A DNA stretch of 64,000 nucleotides, from NCBI GenBank assembly GCA_965205235.1, contig CBDBGD010000008.1:248001-312000 (forward strand), written 5' to 3'. Numbering within the stretch: the first letter of the stretch is position 1; each line of letters begins with the position of its first letter. Under the pieces are notes generated by a model. It was not told where the DNA came from and made no database searches. It was given only the letters and a program-made list of their open reading frames with translations. The stretch comes from CBDBGD01 sp965205235 (GTDB lineage Bacteria > Chloroflexota > Dehalococcoidia > Lucifugimonadales > UBA1127). Both the position numbers and the translations under genes were made by a program. Positions 50,240-58,515 of the stretch are shown piece by piece.

Positions 50240-52317
50240 GCCCCAAGCAGGTGCTCCACGTTGCCGTTCTGGTGCACCACCCGGCTCACCGCCCGCACCC
50301 GCACCCGGTACTCCGTGCCCGGGGCCAGGACATGGGCAGTGTTCGTATCACCGGACTTGACGGTGTAGCCGGTCAAGGTCAACGGACTCGTGTCATTCCC
50401 CCGCGGGGGCGTCCTGGGCAGTGACTCGTGCCAGCTCCCGTCGACCTGCACATACACGTCGTAATGGTTGATGCTGTCCGTCTCGCCCAGCCACTCCGGG
50501 GGCATCCAGGACACATCGATGGTCGTGCCCTCCTCAGGCGTACTTTGGGGGTTCGACAGGGTGGGCGCGTCCGGCGCCGTCGGCTCCCGCGTCCGCATGT
50601 TGAAGCCCCGCTCGTCCGAGGCCGGGCTCCAGAAAGTCGGACACGTATCACTATCACACGTCCGCGCCCGGGCGAATACCCGCACCTGGTAGTGCTGGGT
50701 GACGGCGTTGTTCCCAATGGTCGAGGGCGTCAGGTTCCGCACCACCACCGACGTCTGGTTGGCGTTTGCGTTGGCGGCCCACTCCCAATCGGTTAACCCG
50801 CCGCTCCCGTCCGGTTCCCGTCTCTGGACACCCCAGCTGTAAATGCGCTCCGCGCCGTCGTTGGTCAGGGGCTCCCAATGAACCCGCACACTGTCATGAC
50901 GCAACTCGGAAATGGTCGGCTTGTTGGGCGCCACCGGCACCGGCGAGATGGTCTGTATCTCCAAGAGCTCAGTCCAGGCGCTGTCCCGCGCCGTGGAGTT
51001 GGTGTTCCCGATGTTGTTCCGTGCGGCTATCCGCAGCTGGTAGTAGGTACCCGGCTCGAAGTCCACCAGATTCGCGGACGGACAGTAGCTGTGGCTGCCG
51101 CCACCGCTGCAATACTGGGTGACCAGGTGGCTACCGGCGTCGGGCGCGACGTTGGCGGAATGGCCCCAGGCGGTCCAGGCCGAGCCGGTCCAGCGTCGGG
51201 CGTGGATGGTGTACCGGGTGAGGGGCGAATGGCCCACGTGCGACGGCGCCCACCACCGTACCTCGGCGCGGTTGTAGTACACCTGGTGCGCCCGGAAGCC
51301 CGTGGGCGGGTCCGGGTCCAGCACCGAGCGCGTGGTGAAGCCTAGCTCGTCCGACGCAGGGCCGTAGTAGATCGCGTCGCCCAGTTCGCTCAATCGCGCC
51401 CGGGCGAAGACCCGCACCTGGTAATGGGTGCTGGGTTGCAGGTTCTGCACCAGCGCCGACAGCGTGCCCGTTCCCTGGTTGACGCTCGCCGCCCAGCCCC
51501 AGTTCGTGAAGGTGTCGTCGGGCTTCAGGCGGCGTATCTCCACGCCGTAGCTGTAGATGCGGTCGGAACCGTCATGAGTGTTGGCCGGAAATTCGATGCG
51601 CACCTGGTTGCGCGTCGGCCCCCAGGCGATGGTGGGCTTGGGAGGCGCGTCCGGCACCGGCGCGACATATACCGTGCCTATATGGCCGTTGTTGCTAAGT
51701 TCGACGTTACCGTTGGAACCCTGGAAGAAGGCGATCTTGAAGGTGCTGCCCCGGGGAGCCTGATTCGGGATGTACACGGGCATGTTGTGGGTTCCGGTGC
51801 GGTGAAAGCGATTCGTCCGGTAGGATGTGGACGGCACGCCATTTGTGGTGCGCTCCGCCGGATGGTGTTGATTGCCCGGATTGACGTTGGCCACGCCCTG
51901 TTGCAACCATGCCGCGTCGTCCGCCGAGCCTGTGTTGTAAGGGCTTACCGTGCCCGTGTCCGATATGAGACCCACCCAGGCGTCCCTGCTGTCGCCCACC
52001 TTCTTGCAATCGAAGAAGAGGGTAGAGCCATCCCTATCCCACCTTCTACCGTCGTGGTGAAAGCGATACTGGTACGTGGTGTTCCGGTACACCACCTCCG
52101 GACCCCACATCCAACGCTCATTGAGAAAGTGGTCTGACCTACTACAGCTTGAGCCGCTGGCAACTTCAGACTCCTGCAGTCCAAAGTACGCCTCCGTGTC
52201 CCCCGGACCTGGCTCGTGAGGGTGCGCGGCTACGTCAGAGGGTATGAGGAGGAAGAGGGCCAGGACGCCGAGAAGGAGAAGAAGCGGGAGCGGCGCGACC
52301 CGCCGCAGGGCCGTCAT
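50134..52317 (-). CDS. N-terminal open segment of the FN3 adhesin
   Basis: A 727-residue frame. Residues 1-31 are a signal peptide (LPLLLLLGVLALFLLIPSDV, cleavage near AAHPH). Residues about 35-215 form an unrecognised domain with two Cys (SSCSRSDHF and FFDCKKVGD). FN3 domains follow, marked by APPKPTIAWG, STHYQVRVFARAR, RAEVRWWAPSHVGH and GTEYRVRVRAVSR. The real frame ends near 50200 at the G-run GCCGGGGCG, where a shift joins it to the next segment; the last residues in this frame are an artefact. Confidence 0.75.
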   Translation of the reverse strand: MTALRRVAPLPLLLLLGVLALFLLIPSDVAAHPHEPGPGDTEAYFGLQESEVASGSSCSRSDHFLNERWMWGPEVVYRNTTYQYRFHHDGRRWDRDGSTLFFDCKKVGDSRDAWVGLISDTGTVSPYNTGSADDAAWLQQGVANVNPGNQHHPAERTTNGVPSTSYRTNRFHRTGTHNMPVYIPNQAPRGSTFKIAFFQGSNGNVELSNNGHIGTVYVAPVPDAPPKPTIAWGPTRNQVRIEFPANTHDGSDRIYSYGVEIRRLKPDDTFTNWGWAASVNQGTGTLSALVQNLQPSTHYQVRVFARARLSELGDAIYYGPASDELGFTTRSVLDPDPPTGFRAHQVYYNRAEVRWWAPSHVGHSPLTRYTIHARRWTGSAWTAWGHSANVAPDAGSHLVTQYCSGGGSHSYCPSANLVDFEPGTYYQLRIAARNNIGNTNSTARDSAWTELLEIQTISPVPVAPNKPTISELRHDSVRVHWEPLTNDGAERIYSWGVQRREPDGSGGLTDWEWAANANANQTSVVVRNLTPSTIGNNAVTQHYQVRVFARARTCDSDTCPTFWSPASDERGFNMRTREPTAPDAPTLSNPQSTPEEGTTIDVSWMPPEWLGETDSINHYDVYVQVDGSWHESLPRTPPRGNDTSPLTLTGYTVKSGDTNTAHVLAPGTEYRVRVRAVSRVVHQNGNVEHLLGAWSGPSSFAETLPGAPGRPLRPRYLASAQPQPARS

Positions 52318-52357
52318 CCCGCCGCCCCGTGCGAGAGGCGTGGTAGAACTGATATTC

Positions 52358-52381
52358 GGGGGGGGGGGGGGGGGGGGGGGG
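52358..52381. repeat. 24-nt homopolymeric G tract upstream of the adhesin gene
   Basis: Twenty-four consecutive G residues (C on the coding strand) lie 41-64 bases upstream of the adhesin ATG. Weak promoter-like hexamers flank it on the minus strand: TTCTGT (52389-52384) and AATATC (52356-52351), 27 bases apart, too far for an active promoter unless the tract shortens by about ten. A slippery tract here could switch expression. Confidence 0.9.
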
Positions 52382-52603
52382 TAACAGAACGCCAGGGCGC
52401 GTGGTCATAGGTCTAATCCTCAAACCGGACATCGCCTTCGGCATCCTGAATCCCATTGAGCGTCTCCCCCTTGAGTTCATTTGTCGGGCCGTATGGCTAC
52501 ATGCGCCTGATGTTTCCGCTCCGTGCCATCGCCGGAAGACGGACAAACAGAAACCGCCCACCGTCGATGAGCCGAAAAACCCCATATAGTTTACCGGACA
52601 GGT

Positions 52604-52675
52604 ATGATATCGCCGTGAGAATATCGGCGAATTTGCATGATATCAGTATGAGTTTTGGGCCGGAACTGCTATAAT
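52604..52675 (+). promoter_or_regulatory. Extended -10 promoter of the hybrid kinase gene with direct repeats
   Basis: TGCTATAAT (52667-52675) is a consensus extended -10. Upstream, ATGATATC occurs at 52604-52611 and 52637-52644, 33 bp (three turns) apart, with the dyad TCGCCG/CGGCGA between them (52610-52630). These are candidate sites for a winged-helix regulator, possibly the one encoded just downstream. The rest of the 450-bp divergent region holds no gene. Confidence 0.5.
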
Positions 52676-52765
52676 CGACCCGCAGCGCCCAATCCGGCTC
52701 CCGTTTGGACCGTCTGCCCTGAACCGGAATACCGGGCCTTCCGCAGCCCACATAGAGAGGTGGAG

Positions 52766-55153
52766 ATGAACCGCGACGACGCCCAGGGCCGGGAGATAAA
52801 GGCCCTCAGAGACCGGCTGGCCCGGTTGAGCGAGGTCAGCCTGCGCATCAACGAGAGCCTGGAGCTGGACGCCGTGCTGCAAGGGGTCCTGGACAGCGCC
52901 CGGTCGCTCACCCGCGCCAGCTACGGGGCCTTCGTCCTGCTGGACGACTCCGGGCAGATAGAGGACTTCCTGGCCTCCGGGCTGACGGCGGAGGAGTCCC
53001 AGGCGATGTGGGACCTGGCGGACGGGATACGGTTCTTCGAACTGCTAAGCAGGCCCGAGGGACCCCTGAGACTGCCCGACCTGCTGGGCCACGTCACGTC
53101 CCAGGGCCTTCCCGACCTCCAGCCGCCCGTGGAGGTGGGACCCTCGCTGCCGTTGCTGGCGGCGCCGGTCCTCCACATGGGGAAGCGGGTGGGCCACGTC
53201 TTCCTCGCGGAGAGAGAGGCGGGCGGGGAGTTCAGCCCCGATGACGAGGAGACCCTGGTGATGTTCGCCTCGCAGGCGGCGCTGGTCATCGCCAACGCCC
53301 GGCGGCTCCGGGAGGAGCTGCGGGCCAGGGCCGACCTGGAGACGCTCATAGACACCTCTCCCGTGGGCGTCGTGGTCTTCGACGCCAGGACGGGAGCGCC
53401 CGTCTCCGTCAACCGGGAGATGAGAAGGATAGTCGACGGGCTGCGAGACCCGGACCAGCCGCCCGAGCAGCTTCTGGAGGTGCTGACCGTCCGCCGGGAC
53501 GACGGCAGGGAGATCGCCCTGGATGAGCTGCCGCTGTCCCAGGCGCTGAGCGTCCCCGAGACGGTGCGGGCCGAGGAGATAGTCCTGACGGTGCCCGACG
53601 GCCGGAGCGTCAGGGCGCTGCTCAACGCCACCCCCATCCTCTCCGAGGAGGGCCATGTGGAGTCCTTCGTCGTGACCGTGCAGGACATGACGTCCCTGGA
53701 GGAGCAGGAGCGGCTGCGGGCCGAGTTCCTGGCCACGGTGAGCCACGAGCTGCGCACCCCCGTCGCCACGGTCAAGGGCTCGGTGGCCACCCTGCTGGAC
53801 CCGCCCTCTCCCCTGAACCCCTCCGAGATGCGCCAGTTCTTCACCATCATCGAAGGCCAGATGGACCGGATGCACGTGCTGATCAGCGACCTGTTGGACG
53901 TGGCCCGCATCGAGACGGGGGCTCTGGCGGTCTCCCTCGAAGCGACCGACGTTGCCGCCCTGGTGGACGAGGCCAGGGACAGCTTCCGAAGCGGCGGAGG
54001 CGGACACCACATCGAGATCGACCTCGCGGAAGACCTTCCCTGGGTGATGGCGGACCGGGCGCGCATGGCGCAGGTGCTGGGCAACCTGCTCTCCAACGCC
54101 TCTGGGAACTCTCCCGAGTCGTCCCCCATCCGGGTGAGCGCCGTCAGGGACGGGGTGCACGTGGCGGTGTCGGTCACCGACCGGGGCCGGGGCATCCCGG
54201 CGGAGAGCCTTCCCCACCTGTTCCGCAAGTTCTCCCGGCTAGAGTCCGGTGAACAGGTGGGCGGCACCGGTCTGGGGCTGGCCATCTGCCAGGGGATAGT
54301 GGAGGCCCACGGGGGCCGCATCTGGGCCGAGAGCGACGGGCCGGGCCTGGGAGCGCGGCTCACCTTCACCATACCGGCGGTGGAGATGGCGGGCCACGCC
54401 TCTCAGGCCGCGTCAACTCGGGCCCGCTCCTCCCGGCGGCGGGCGGGGGAGCAGCTGCGGGTGCTGGCGGTGGACGACGATCCCCAGGCCCTCCGGCACA
54501 TCAGGGACGCCCTGGTGAAGTCGGACTACACGCCCATCGTGACGGCCGACCCGGAGGAGGCGCTTCGCTTGGTGGAGGACGAGAGGCCCCACCTGGTCCT
54601 GCTCGACCTGGTGCTGCCGGGGGCCGACGGCATGGAGCTGATGAAGGACATTGCGGCGGCGGCGGACGTGCCGGTCATCTTCCTGTCGGCCCACGGTCGG
54701 GAGCAGCTCGTGGCCCGGGCGCTGGACGAGGGGGCGGCCGACTACCTGGTCAAGCCCTTCTCGGCGGTGGAGCTGGCGGCCCGCATCAGGGCGGCCCTGC
54801 GCCGGCGGGAGACGCCCGAGCCGTCAGCGCCCTACGTGCTGGGCGACCTGACCATCGACTACGCCGAGCATCAGGTGAGTGTGGCCGGTCGTCCGGTGCA
54901 GCTCACCGCCATCGAGTACCGGACCCTGGTCGAGCTTGCGTCCAACGCCGGGCGTGTGCTGACCTATGAGCACCTGCTGCGACGGGTCTGGAGGCTTGAG
55001 GCCGACGCCGACCTCCGTCCCATGCGAACGGTGATAAGGAGCCTGCGCCGCAAGCTCGGAGACGACTTCAAGGACCCCACCTACATCTTCACCCAGCTTC
55101 GCGTCGGCTACCGGATGCCCAGGGGGAGGAATAGCGACGATGGCTATGTCTGA
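52766..55153 (+). CDS. Hybrid histidine kinase fused to an OmpR-type response regulator
   Basis: A 795-residue soluble protein combining a whole signalling chain. Order: GAF domain (about 45-185), PAS-like domain (about 190-310), HisKA with phospho-acceptor in FLATVSHELRTPVATVK (His near 327), HATPase with NLLSNASGNSPE, DRGRGIPAE and GTGLGLAICQG, receiver domain with the Asp in LVLLDLVLPGADG (near 614) and the Lys in DYLVKPF, and an OmpR/PhoB winged helix (GRVLTYEHLLRRVW, TVIRSLRRKLGDD, RVGYRMPRG). There is no membrane helix, so the signal should be cytoplasmic. It is divergent from the adhesin gene and may control it. ATG 52766 follows AGAGAGGTGG. Confidence 0.9.
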   Translation: MNRDDAQGREIKALRDRLARLSEVSLRINESLELDAVLQGVLDSARSLTRASYGAFVLLDDSGQIEDFLASGLTAEESQAMWDLADGIRFFELLSRPEGPLRLPDLLGHVTSQGLPDLQPPVEVGPSLPLLAAPVLHMGKRVGHVFLAEREAGGEFSPDDEETLVMFASQAALVIANARRLREELRARADLETLIDTSPVGVVVFDARTGAPVSVNREMRRIVDGLRDPDQPPEQLLEVLTVRRDDGREIALDELPLSQALSVPETVRAEEIVLTVPDGRSVRALLNATPILSEEGHVESFVVTVQDMTSLEEQERLRAEFLATVSHELRTPVATVKGSVATLLDPPSPLNPSEMRQFFTIIEGQMDRMHVLISDLLDVARIETGALAVSLEATDVAALVDEARDSFRSGGGGHHIEIDLAEDLPWVMADRARMAQVLGNLLSNASGNSPESSPIRVSAVRDGVHVAVSVTDRGRGIPAESLPHLFRKFSRLESGEQVGGTGLGLAICQGIVEAHGGRIWAESDGPGLGARLTFTIPAVEMAGHASQAASTRARSSRRRAGEQLRVLAVDDDPQALRHIRDALVKSDYTPIVTADPEEALRLVEDERPHLVLLDLVLPGADGMELMKDIAAAADVPVIFLSAHGREQLVARALDEGAADYLVKPFSAVELAARIRAALRRRETPEPSAPYVLGDLTIDYAEHQVSVAGRPVQLTAIEYRTLVELASNAGRVLTYEHLLRRVWRLEADADLRPMRTVIRSLRRKLGDDFKDPTYIFTQLRVGYRMPRGRNSDDGYV

Positions 55154-56138
55154 AGTGGCAACATTCTTTGCAGATGTATATCAGGCAGTACTGGACCTGC
55201 TTTCTGTATCCTCAGCATGGCTCAAATGGCTGGTTTCACCGCAGGCCCTACTCTGGTATGCGTTGGGATTGCTGACGCTGCCCATTCTCCAACACGTTCG
55301 AATGCGATTTGCCTTCTGGAGAATGAAGCGTCGATTGATCCGCGAGGTCCAAAGTCCTAATCACCTGATTCCTGCCGCAATGACTATACTGTCCAGGGCT
55401 TACCCGAAGGCTCCAATTGAGATTCGCAAGGAGGAAATCGAGAACATTCTCGGCGTTCTGAGAAGACTTGTTGAGATTGGTGGCAGGAATCCAGCGGCTA
55501 ATCGGAAACGGTCGTGGTCTGAAGTTGAGTCTAGCTGGCTAGAGCACTTTGTTTCGAAGTGTCGCATGATACAAGAACCTCCTCTTCAGGAGGCTATGGC
55601 TAAGGCCTTTCTACGTGAGGCGACCAATCCAGGCCACCTCAGTCATCGAGATATCGATGCCCTCGCGACTCTTAGTATTCGGGATTGGAGGACATTCACA
55701 GCGATTTGCAGCTGTGCTTGTCAAATGAGTGGACGTATAACCCCAGTCGTTCTTAACTTTGAGGACGGGGTTTACAACAACCTAGGATTGCAGCATCAGG
55801 CATTGGATAGTCTCATCGCGGCCGGATTGGTGACGTCAGGAGGTACAGGCGATACCTACACACTCAGAATGCCTAACGAGGGTATTCGCGTGAAATATTT
55901 TGACGAAGAGGAATTTGTCGTAAGCCCCCTCTCCGGACCGATCGAAAGAAATCATCTGGGAAGAAGGAATGTTCAGCCAGACCCTCTTGACAAGAGCCTG
56001 AATGTAGGCGTGGTCGATTTTACTGAACTAGGTCGAATACTTGGATTCCTGACACCGTGCTCCAAGATTGATGGGTTCACCGAGTACCTTAGGCGTCAAT
56101 GGCAGGAATACCTTGGCGACGAGAAGAGCTCTTGCTGA
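55140..56138 (+). CDS. DUF2806-like membrane-associated protein, atypical composition
   Basis: A 332-residue protein. A membrane helix lies near residues 33-53 (ALLWYALGLLTLPILQHV), followed by a basic stretch and a helical cytoplasmic domain. The part PPLQEAMAKAFLREATNPGH, then LATLSIRDWRTFTAICSCAC and VYNNLGLQHQALDSLIAAGL, resembles DUF2806/TIGR03899-type proteins, of unknown function and sometimes found with defence genes. It is markedly AT-richer than the kinase gene whose end it overlaps by 14 bases, so DNA of different origin has been joined at the overlap. Confidence 0.55.
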   Translation: MAMSEVATFFADVYQAVLDLLSVSSAWLKWLVSPQALLWYALGLLTLPILQHVRMRFAFWRMKRRLIREVQSPNHLIPAAMTILSRAYPKAPIEIRKEEIENILGVLRRLVEIGGRNPAANRKRSWSEVESSWLEHFVSKCRMIQEPPLQEAMAKAFLREATNPGHLSHRDIDALATLSIRDWRTFTAICSCACQMSGRITPVVLNFEDGVYNNLGLQHQALDSLIAAGLVTSGGTGDTYTLRMPNEGIRVKYFDEEEFVVSPLSGPIERNHLGRRNVQPDPLDKSLNVGVVDFTELGRILGFLTPCSKIDGFTEYLRRQWQEYLGDEKSSC

Positions 56139-56175
56139 ATTGAGCTGTATGAATGTGTAACGAGGGTTGAGGTCT

Positions 56176-56547
56176 CTATGTCTTAGCCCGAATTAGGACG
56201 CGTCCGCCACTCTCGACGTCGATGTTCAGGTTGTGCCTGTCGAGCAACAGCATACCCACCAGCGGGGTGGTGTCCGCTTCGTCGACCAGCACAACTCTCG
56301 GGTCGCCTTCCCAGAGCACCGTAGCGTCATAGGCGTCAAACGACACTCCGCTTCCGTCGGCCAGAGTCGCCTCGCTGGTGCCCCTGAAGACCAACCCCAA
56401 CTCCGCCACGAGCGAAGGTGGCAGCGTCAGGAATCCGGTGAAGCCGGTATCTATCACGGCCTCGACCTGCTGCGTCCGACCCGCTGGGCCTTGCAGAGAC
56501 AGGGGTATGATGGCTTCGTAGGCGGAGTTCACCTCTCCCTCAATCAC
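56176..56547 (-). CDS. Retropepsin-like (clan AA) aspartic protease
   Basis: A 123-residue protein with the retropepsin active-site motif VEAVIDTGFTGFLTLPPSLV, then ATLADGSGVSFDAYDA and the second conserved part TPLVGMLLLDRHNLNID, like the ILG motif of dimeric aspartic proteases. Small proteins of this kind occur with a partner gene in cyanobacteria and Chloroflexota; substrates are unknown. It overlaps the partner gene by four bases. A second pair lies at 62097-62611. Confidence 0.75.
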   Translation of the reverse strand: MIEGEVNSAYEAIIPLSLQGPAGRTQQVEAVIDTGFTGFLTLPPSLVAELGLVFRGTSEATLADGSGVSFDAYDATVLWEGDPRVVLVDEADTTPLVGMLLLDRHNLNIDVESGGRVLIRAKT

Positions 56548-56834
56548 TCTGCTCTCCGCCAGGGCCTGCCCCCGAAGTGATGCAACGCCCGGTGCCCGAC
56601 CCGAAGCAGATAGACGTCTACTGCGTCGGGACGCTGCGCCCGCAGATTCTCCGCTGCGGCGAGAACGTCATCGGACATGGCCCATCCCCTGGTCTCGATG
56701 TCGATAGCGACGTACTCTCCATGATGGTCGGCTTCCACCTGCGCCTTGATGTCCCGCTCGTATATCTCCCTGCCGAGCCGGGTAGTTTCCTCCTTGGGCC
56801 TGCGCTCGCGCGCTGGGGTCTCTGCGTTCGCCAT
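56544..56834 (-). CDS. Partner protein of the retropepsin-like gene
   Basis: A 96-residue protein with TRLGREIYERDIKAQVEADH, HGEYVAIDIETRGWAMSDDV and VYLLRVGHRALHHFGGR. It is about 60% identical by eye to the protein at 62097. The gene always precedes the aspartic protease here, coupled by overlap, and the pair looks like a two-component small module, possibly toxin-antitoxin-like. No function is proven. Confidence 0.65.
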   Translation of the reverse strand: MANAETPARERRPKEETTRLGREIYERDIKAQVEADHHGEYVAIDIETRGWAMSDDVLAAAENLRAQRPDAVDVYLLRVGHRALHHFGGRPWRRAE

Positions 56835-56907
56835 TCGCGCTCCTTCTGAAGTGGCACTTCTACACTTATCATTTTACGACAACCGGCGATTTCAGGACAA
56901 TTGCGAA

Positions 56908-56925
56908 GGCCCCGCACGCGGGGCC
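56908..56925. terminator. Short GC hairpin
   Basis: GGCCCCGC-AC-GCGGGGCC, perfect 8-bp arms with a two-base centre, in the gap between the retropepsin partner and tRNA-Ile. It could be the tRNA terminator on the minus strand although no T-run follows. The remaining part of this 270-bp gap holds nothing I can support. Confidence 0.4.
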
Positions 56926-57107
56926 TCGAACAGGAAGAACATCGAGAGGGCCGCAGGCCGGGGCTTCGCGTTGGTGCGTCGGCTAGCCAAGTTCCCCGGC
57001 TTGCGTTCCCCCATGCCCAGGCTTCACACTACGGGAATCGCGAGTCCTCGGTGCGCCGACAGGCTGCCGAGCGACATCTCGAAGATGGCGGTATCTACCG
57101 TAAGCGG

Positions 57108-57184
<77 letters not shown>

Positions 57185-57258
57185 TCGCTGCGAAACGGCG
57201 CGCGGCGGGCGCCGCGCGAGCGCTCATTGTAGCTACGGCTCGACTGCAGGGTCAAGGC

Positions 57259-57489
57259 TCAGGAAACCAGCCCGGCGATGCGTTCCTGCACCGTCGCGTG
57301 GTCGGCCGGCTCCACCGGGTCCGGCAGCAGCTTCAGCTCCGGCGCCACCACCTCCCGCAGCGCCTGCGCCTCCTCCGCCGTCAGGTCCGAGCCTGCGATG
57401 ACGTCGTCCGTGCCCCACATCACCGCCAGCCGGAACCCGTAGTCCGCCACCGATTTGTCGATGATCGCCCGTAGCGCCTGCTGGGACAT
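57259..57489 (-). CDS. NHLP-clan-like small protein (possible RiPP precursor-like)
   Basis: A 76-residue protein: SQQALRAIIDKSVADYGFRL, then a variable middle, then GSDLTAEEAQALREVV. The start helix, the Phe-Arg, and the late DLTxEExxALR are the pattern of Os1348/Franean1_4349-type proteins of the NHLP leader clan, common in Chloroflexota and Actinobacteria and considered precursor- or leader-like. No modification enzyme gene is near, so it may be an orphan. Assignment by eye, uncertain. Confidence 0.5.
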   Translation of the reverse strand: MSQQALRAIIDKSVADYGFRLAVMWGTDDVIAGSDLTAEEAQALREVVAPELKLLPDPVEPADHATVQERIAGLVS

Positions 57490-57511
57490 TGTCCTTCTCC
57501 TGTCGACCGTC

Positions 57512-58264
57512 TTACGCCGAGCCGCCGCCGTTGATGTTGAACGCAGACCCGCTGATGTAGGACGACTCCTCGCACGCCAGGAACAGCATCAGGTTGGCGA
57601 TGTCCTGCGGCGTCCCCACGCGCCCCACAGCGATCCGGGCCGTGCTCTGCTCGAACTCCTCCGTGCTTCCCGTGCTGCCCCGCGACTGCGGCGTGTCGAT
57701 GAGCCCCGGCACGATGACGTTGCATCGTATGCCCTGCGGCGCGTACTGCCGGCTCGTCGTCATCGTGAGCTGGATGACCCCCGCCTTGCTCACGCCGTAC
57801 GGCACCGCCGTGGGCGACGGCCCCGTCCCCGCTCCCGACGACACGTTCACGATCGCGCCGCCGCCCGGCAGCATGGCGGGAATCGCGTACTTGGTGCAGA
57901 GGAACACGCCCCGCAGGTTCGTGTTCATTGTCAGGTCCCACTCCAGCTCGGAGACGTCCACCAGCGCCGGCGTCCGGATCATCACCCCGGCGTTGTTCAC
58001 CAGCACGTCGATCTTGCCGAAGCGCTCCACCCCCTGCTCCACCATCGCGCTCACCTGCGCCGCCTTTGACACGTCGACTTCGACGAAGAACGCGTCGCCG
58101 CCCGCGTCGCGCACCAGCGACACCGTCCGCTCGGCCTCCGGCGCGTTCCGGTCCGCCACCACGATCTTCGCCCCCTCGCGAGCGAACAGCACCGACGCCG
58201 CCCGGCCGATACCAGTGGCCCCGCCCGTGATGATCGCCACCTTGTCCTGCAGACGGCCTGCCAT
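57512..58264 (-). CDS. SDR family oxidoreductase (FabG-like)
   Basis: A 250-residue classical SDR: cofactor motif VAIITGGATGIGRAA, VLVNNAGVMI, catalytic Ser in IVNVSSGAGTG, catalytic YGVSK, and the C-terminal SGSAFNINGG. An acidic residue after strand 2 (VVADRNA) favours NAD(H). An ATG further upstream is in frame, but that region is the intergenic repeat at 58281, so 58264 is the start. Reaction unknown; the form fits 3-oxoacyl- or sugar-type dehydrogenases. Confidence 0.85.
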   Translation of the reverse strand: MAGRLQDKVAIITGGATGIGRAASVLFAREGAKIVVADRNAPEAERTVSLVRDAGGDAFFVEVDVSKAAQVSAMVEQGVERFGKIDVLVNNAGVMIRTPALVDVSELEWDLTMNTNLRGVFLCTKYAIPAMLPGGGAIVNVSSGAGTGPSPTAVPYGVSKAGVIQLTMTTSRQYAPQGIRCNVIVPGLIDTPQSRGSTGSTEEFEQSTARIAVGRVGTPQDIANLMLFLACEESSYISGSAFNINGGGSA

Positions 58265-58280
58265 CGCTCCTCCTTCTACT

Positions 58281-58316
58281 GCCCCCTCTCCCTGTGGGAG
58301 AGGGTTGGGGTGAGGG
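58281..58316. repeat. Palindromic intergenic repeat, copy 1
   Basis: CCCTCTCCC and GGGAGAGGG surround a short loop and are followed by TTGGGGTGAGGG. Read as protein on the minus strand it gives HPNPLPQGEGA. A second copy lies at 61616-61651. Such repeats are dispersed in many genomes. Confidence 0.7.
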
Positions 58317-58515
58317 CAACCCCCACATTGTCGTTCCTGCGGAGGCAGGAACCTCGACGCCACACACCACGGATGGCGCTGGCGTGAAGTCCGCCTTGAG
58401 TGCGACGCGAGTATACCACCCACGTGCGTCGAGGGTGCGCATCGTGCGTGCGCCCAAACGGCGCCGATGGTACAATCGCGCCGGCACCAGCCCGCACGAC
58501 GAGTGGTCGAACACG

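Larger units (their letters stand above)
42992..52317 (-). pseudogene. Very large secreted FN3/GLUG adhesin-like protein, frameshifted
   Basis: One coding trend runs from ATG 52317 to TAG 42992, about 3,100 codons, but it changes frame roughly 15-20 times. The product order is: signal peptide; novel N-terminal domain; several fibronectin type III repeats; a SURFACE-type segment with a dockerin-like or GLUG beta-helix region (GGLVGWN repeats); many more FN3 repeats; an acidic DDNGGE repeat linker; and a last FN3 domain ending SATPSAG. Frame breaks cluster in 47.9-50.2 and 43.0-44.5 kb, while 44.5-47.2 and 50.2-52.3 kb are intact. FN3 sequence continues cleanly across each break, so damage is recent or due to local sequencing error. 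No cell-wall anchor motif is seen. Confidence 0.75.
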
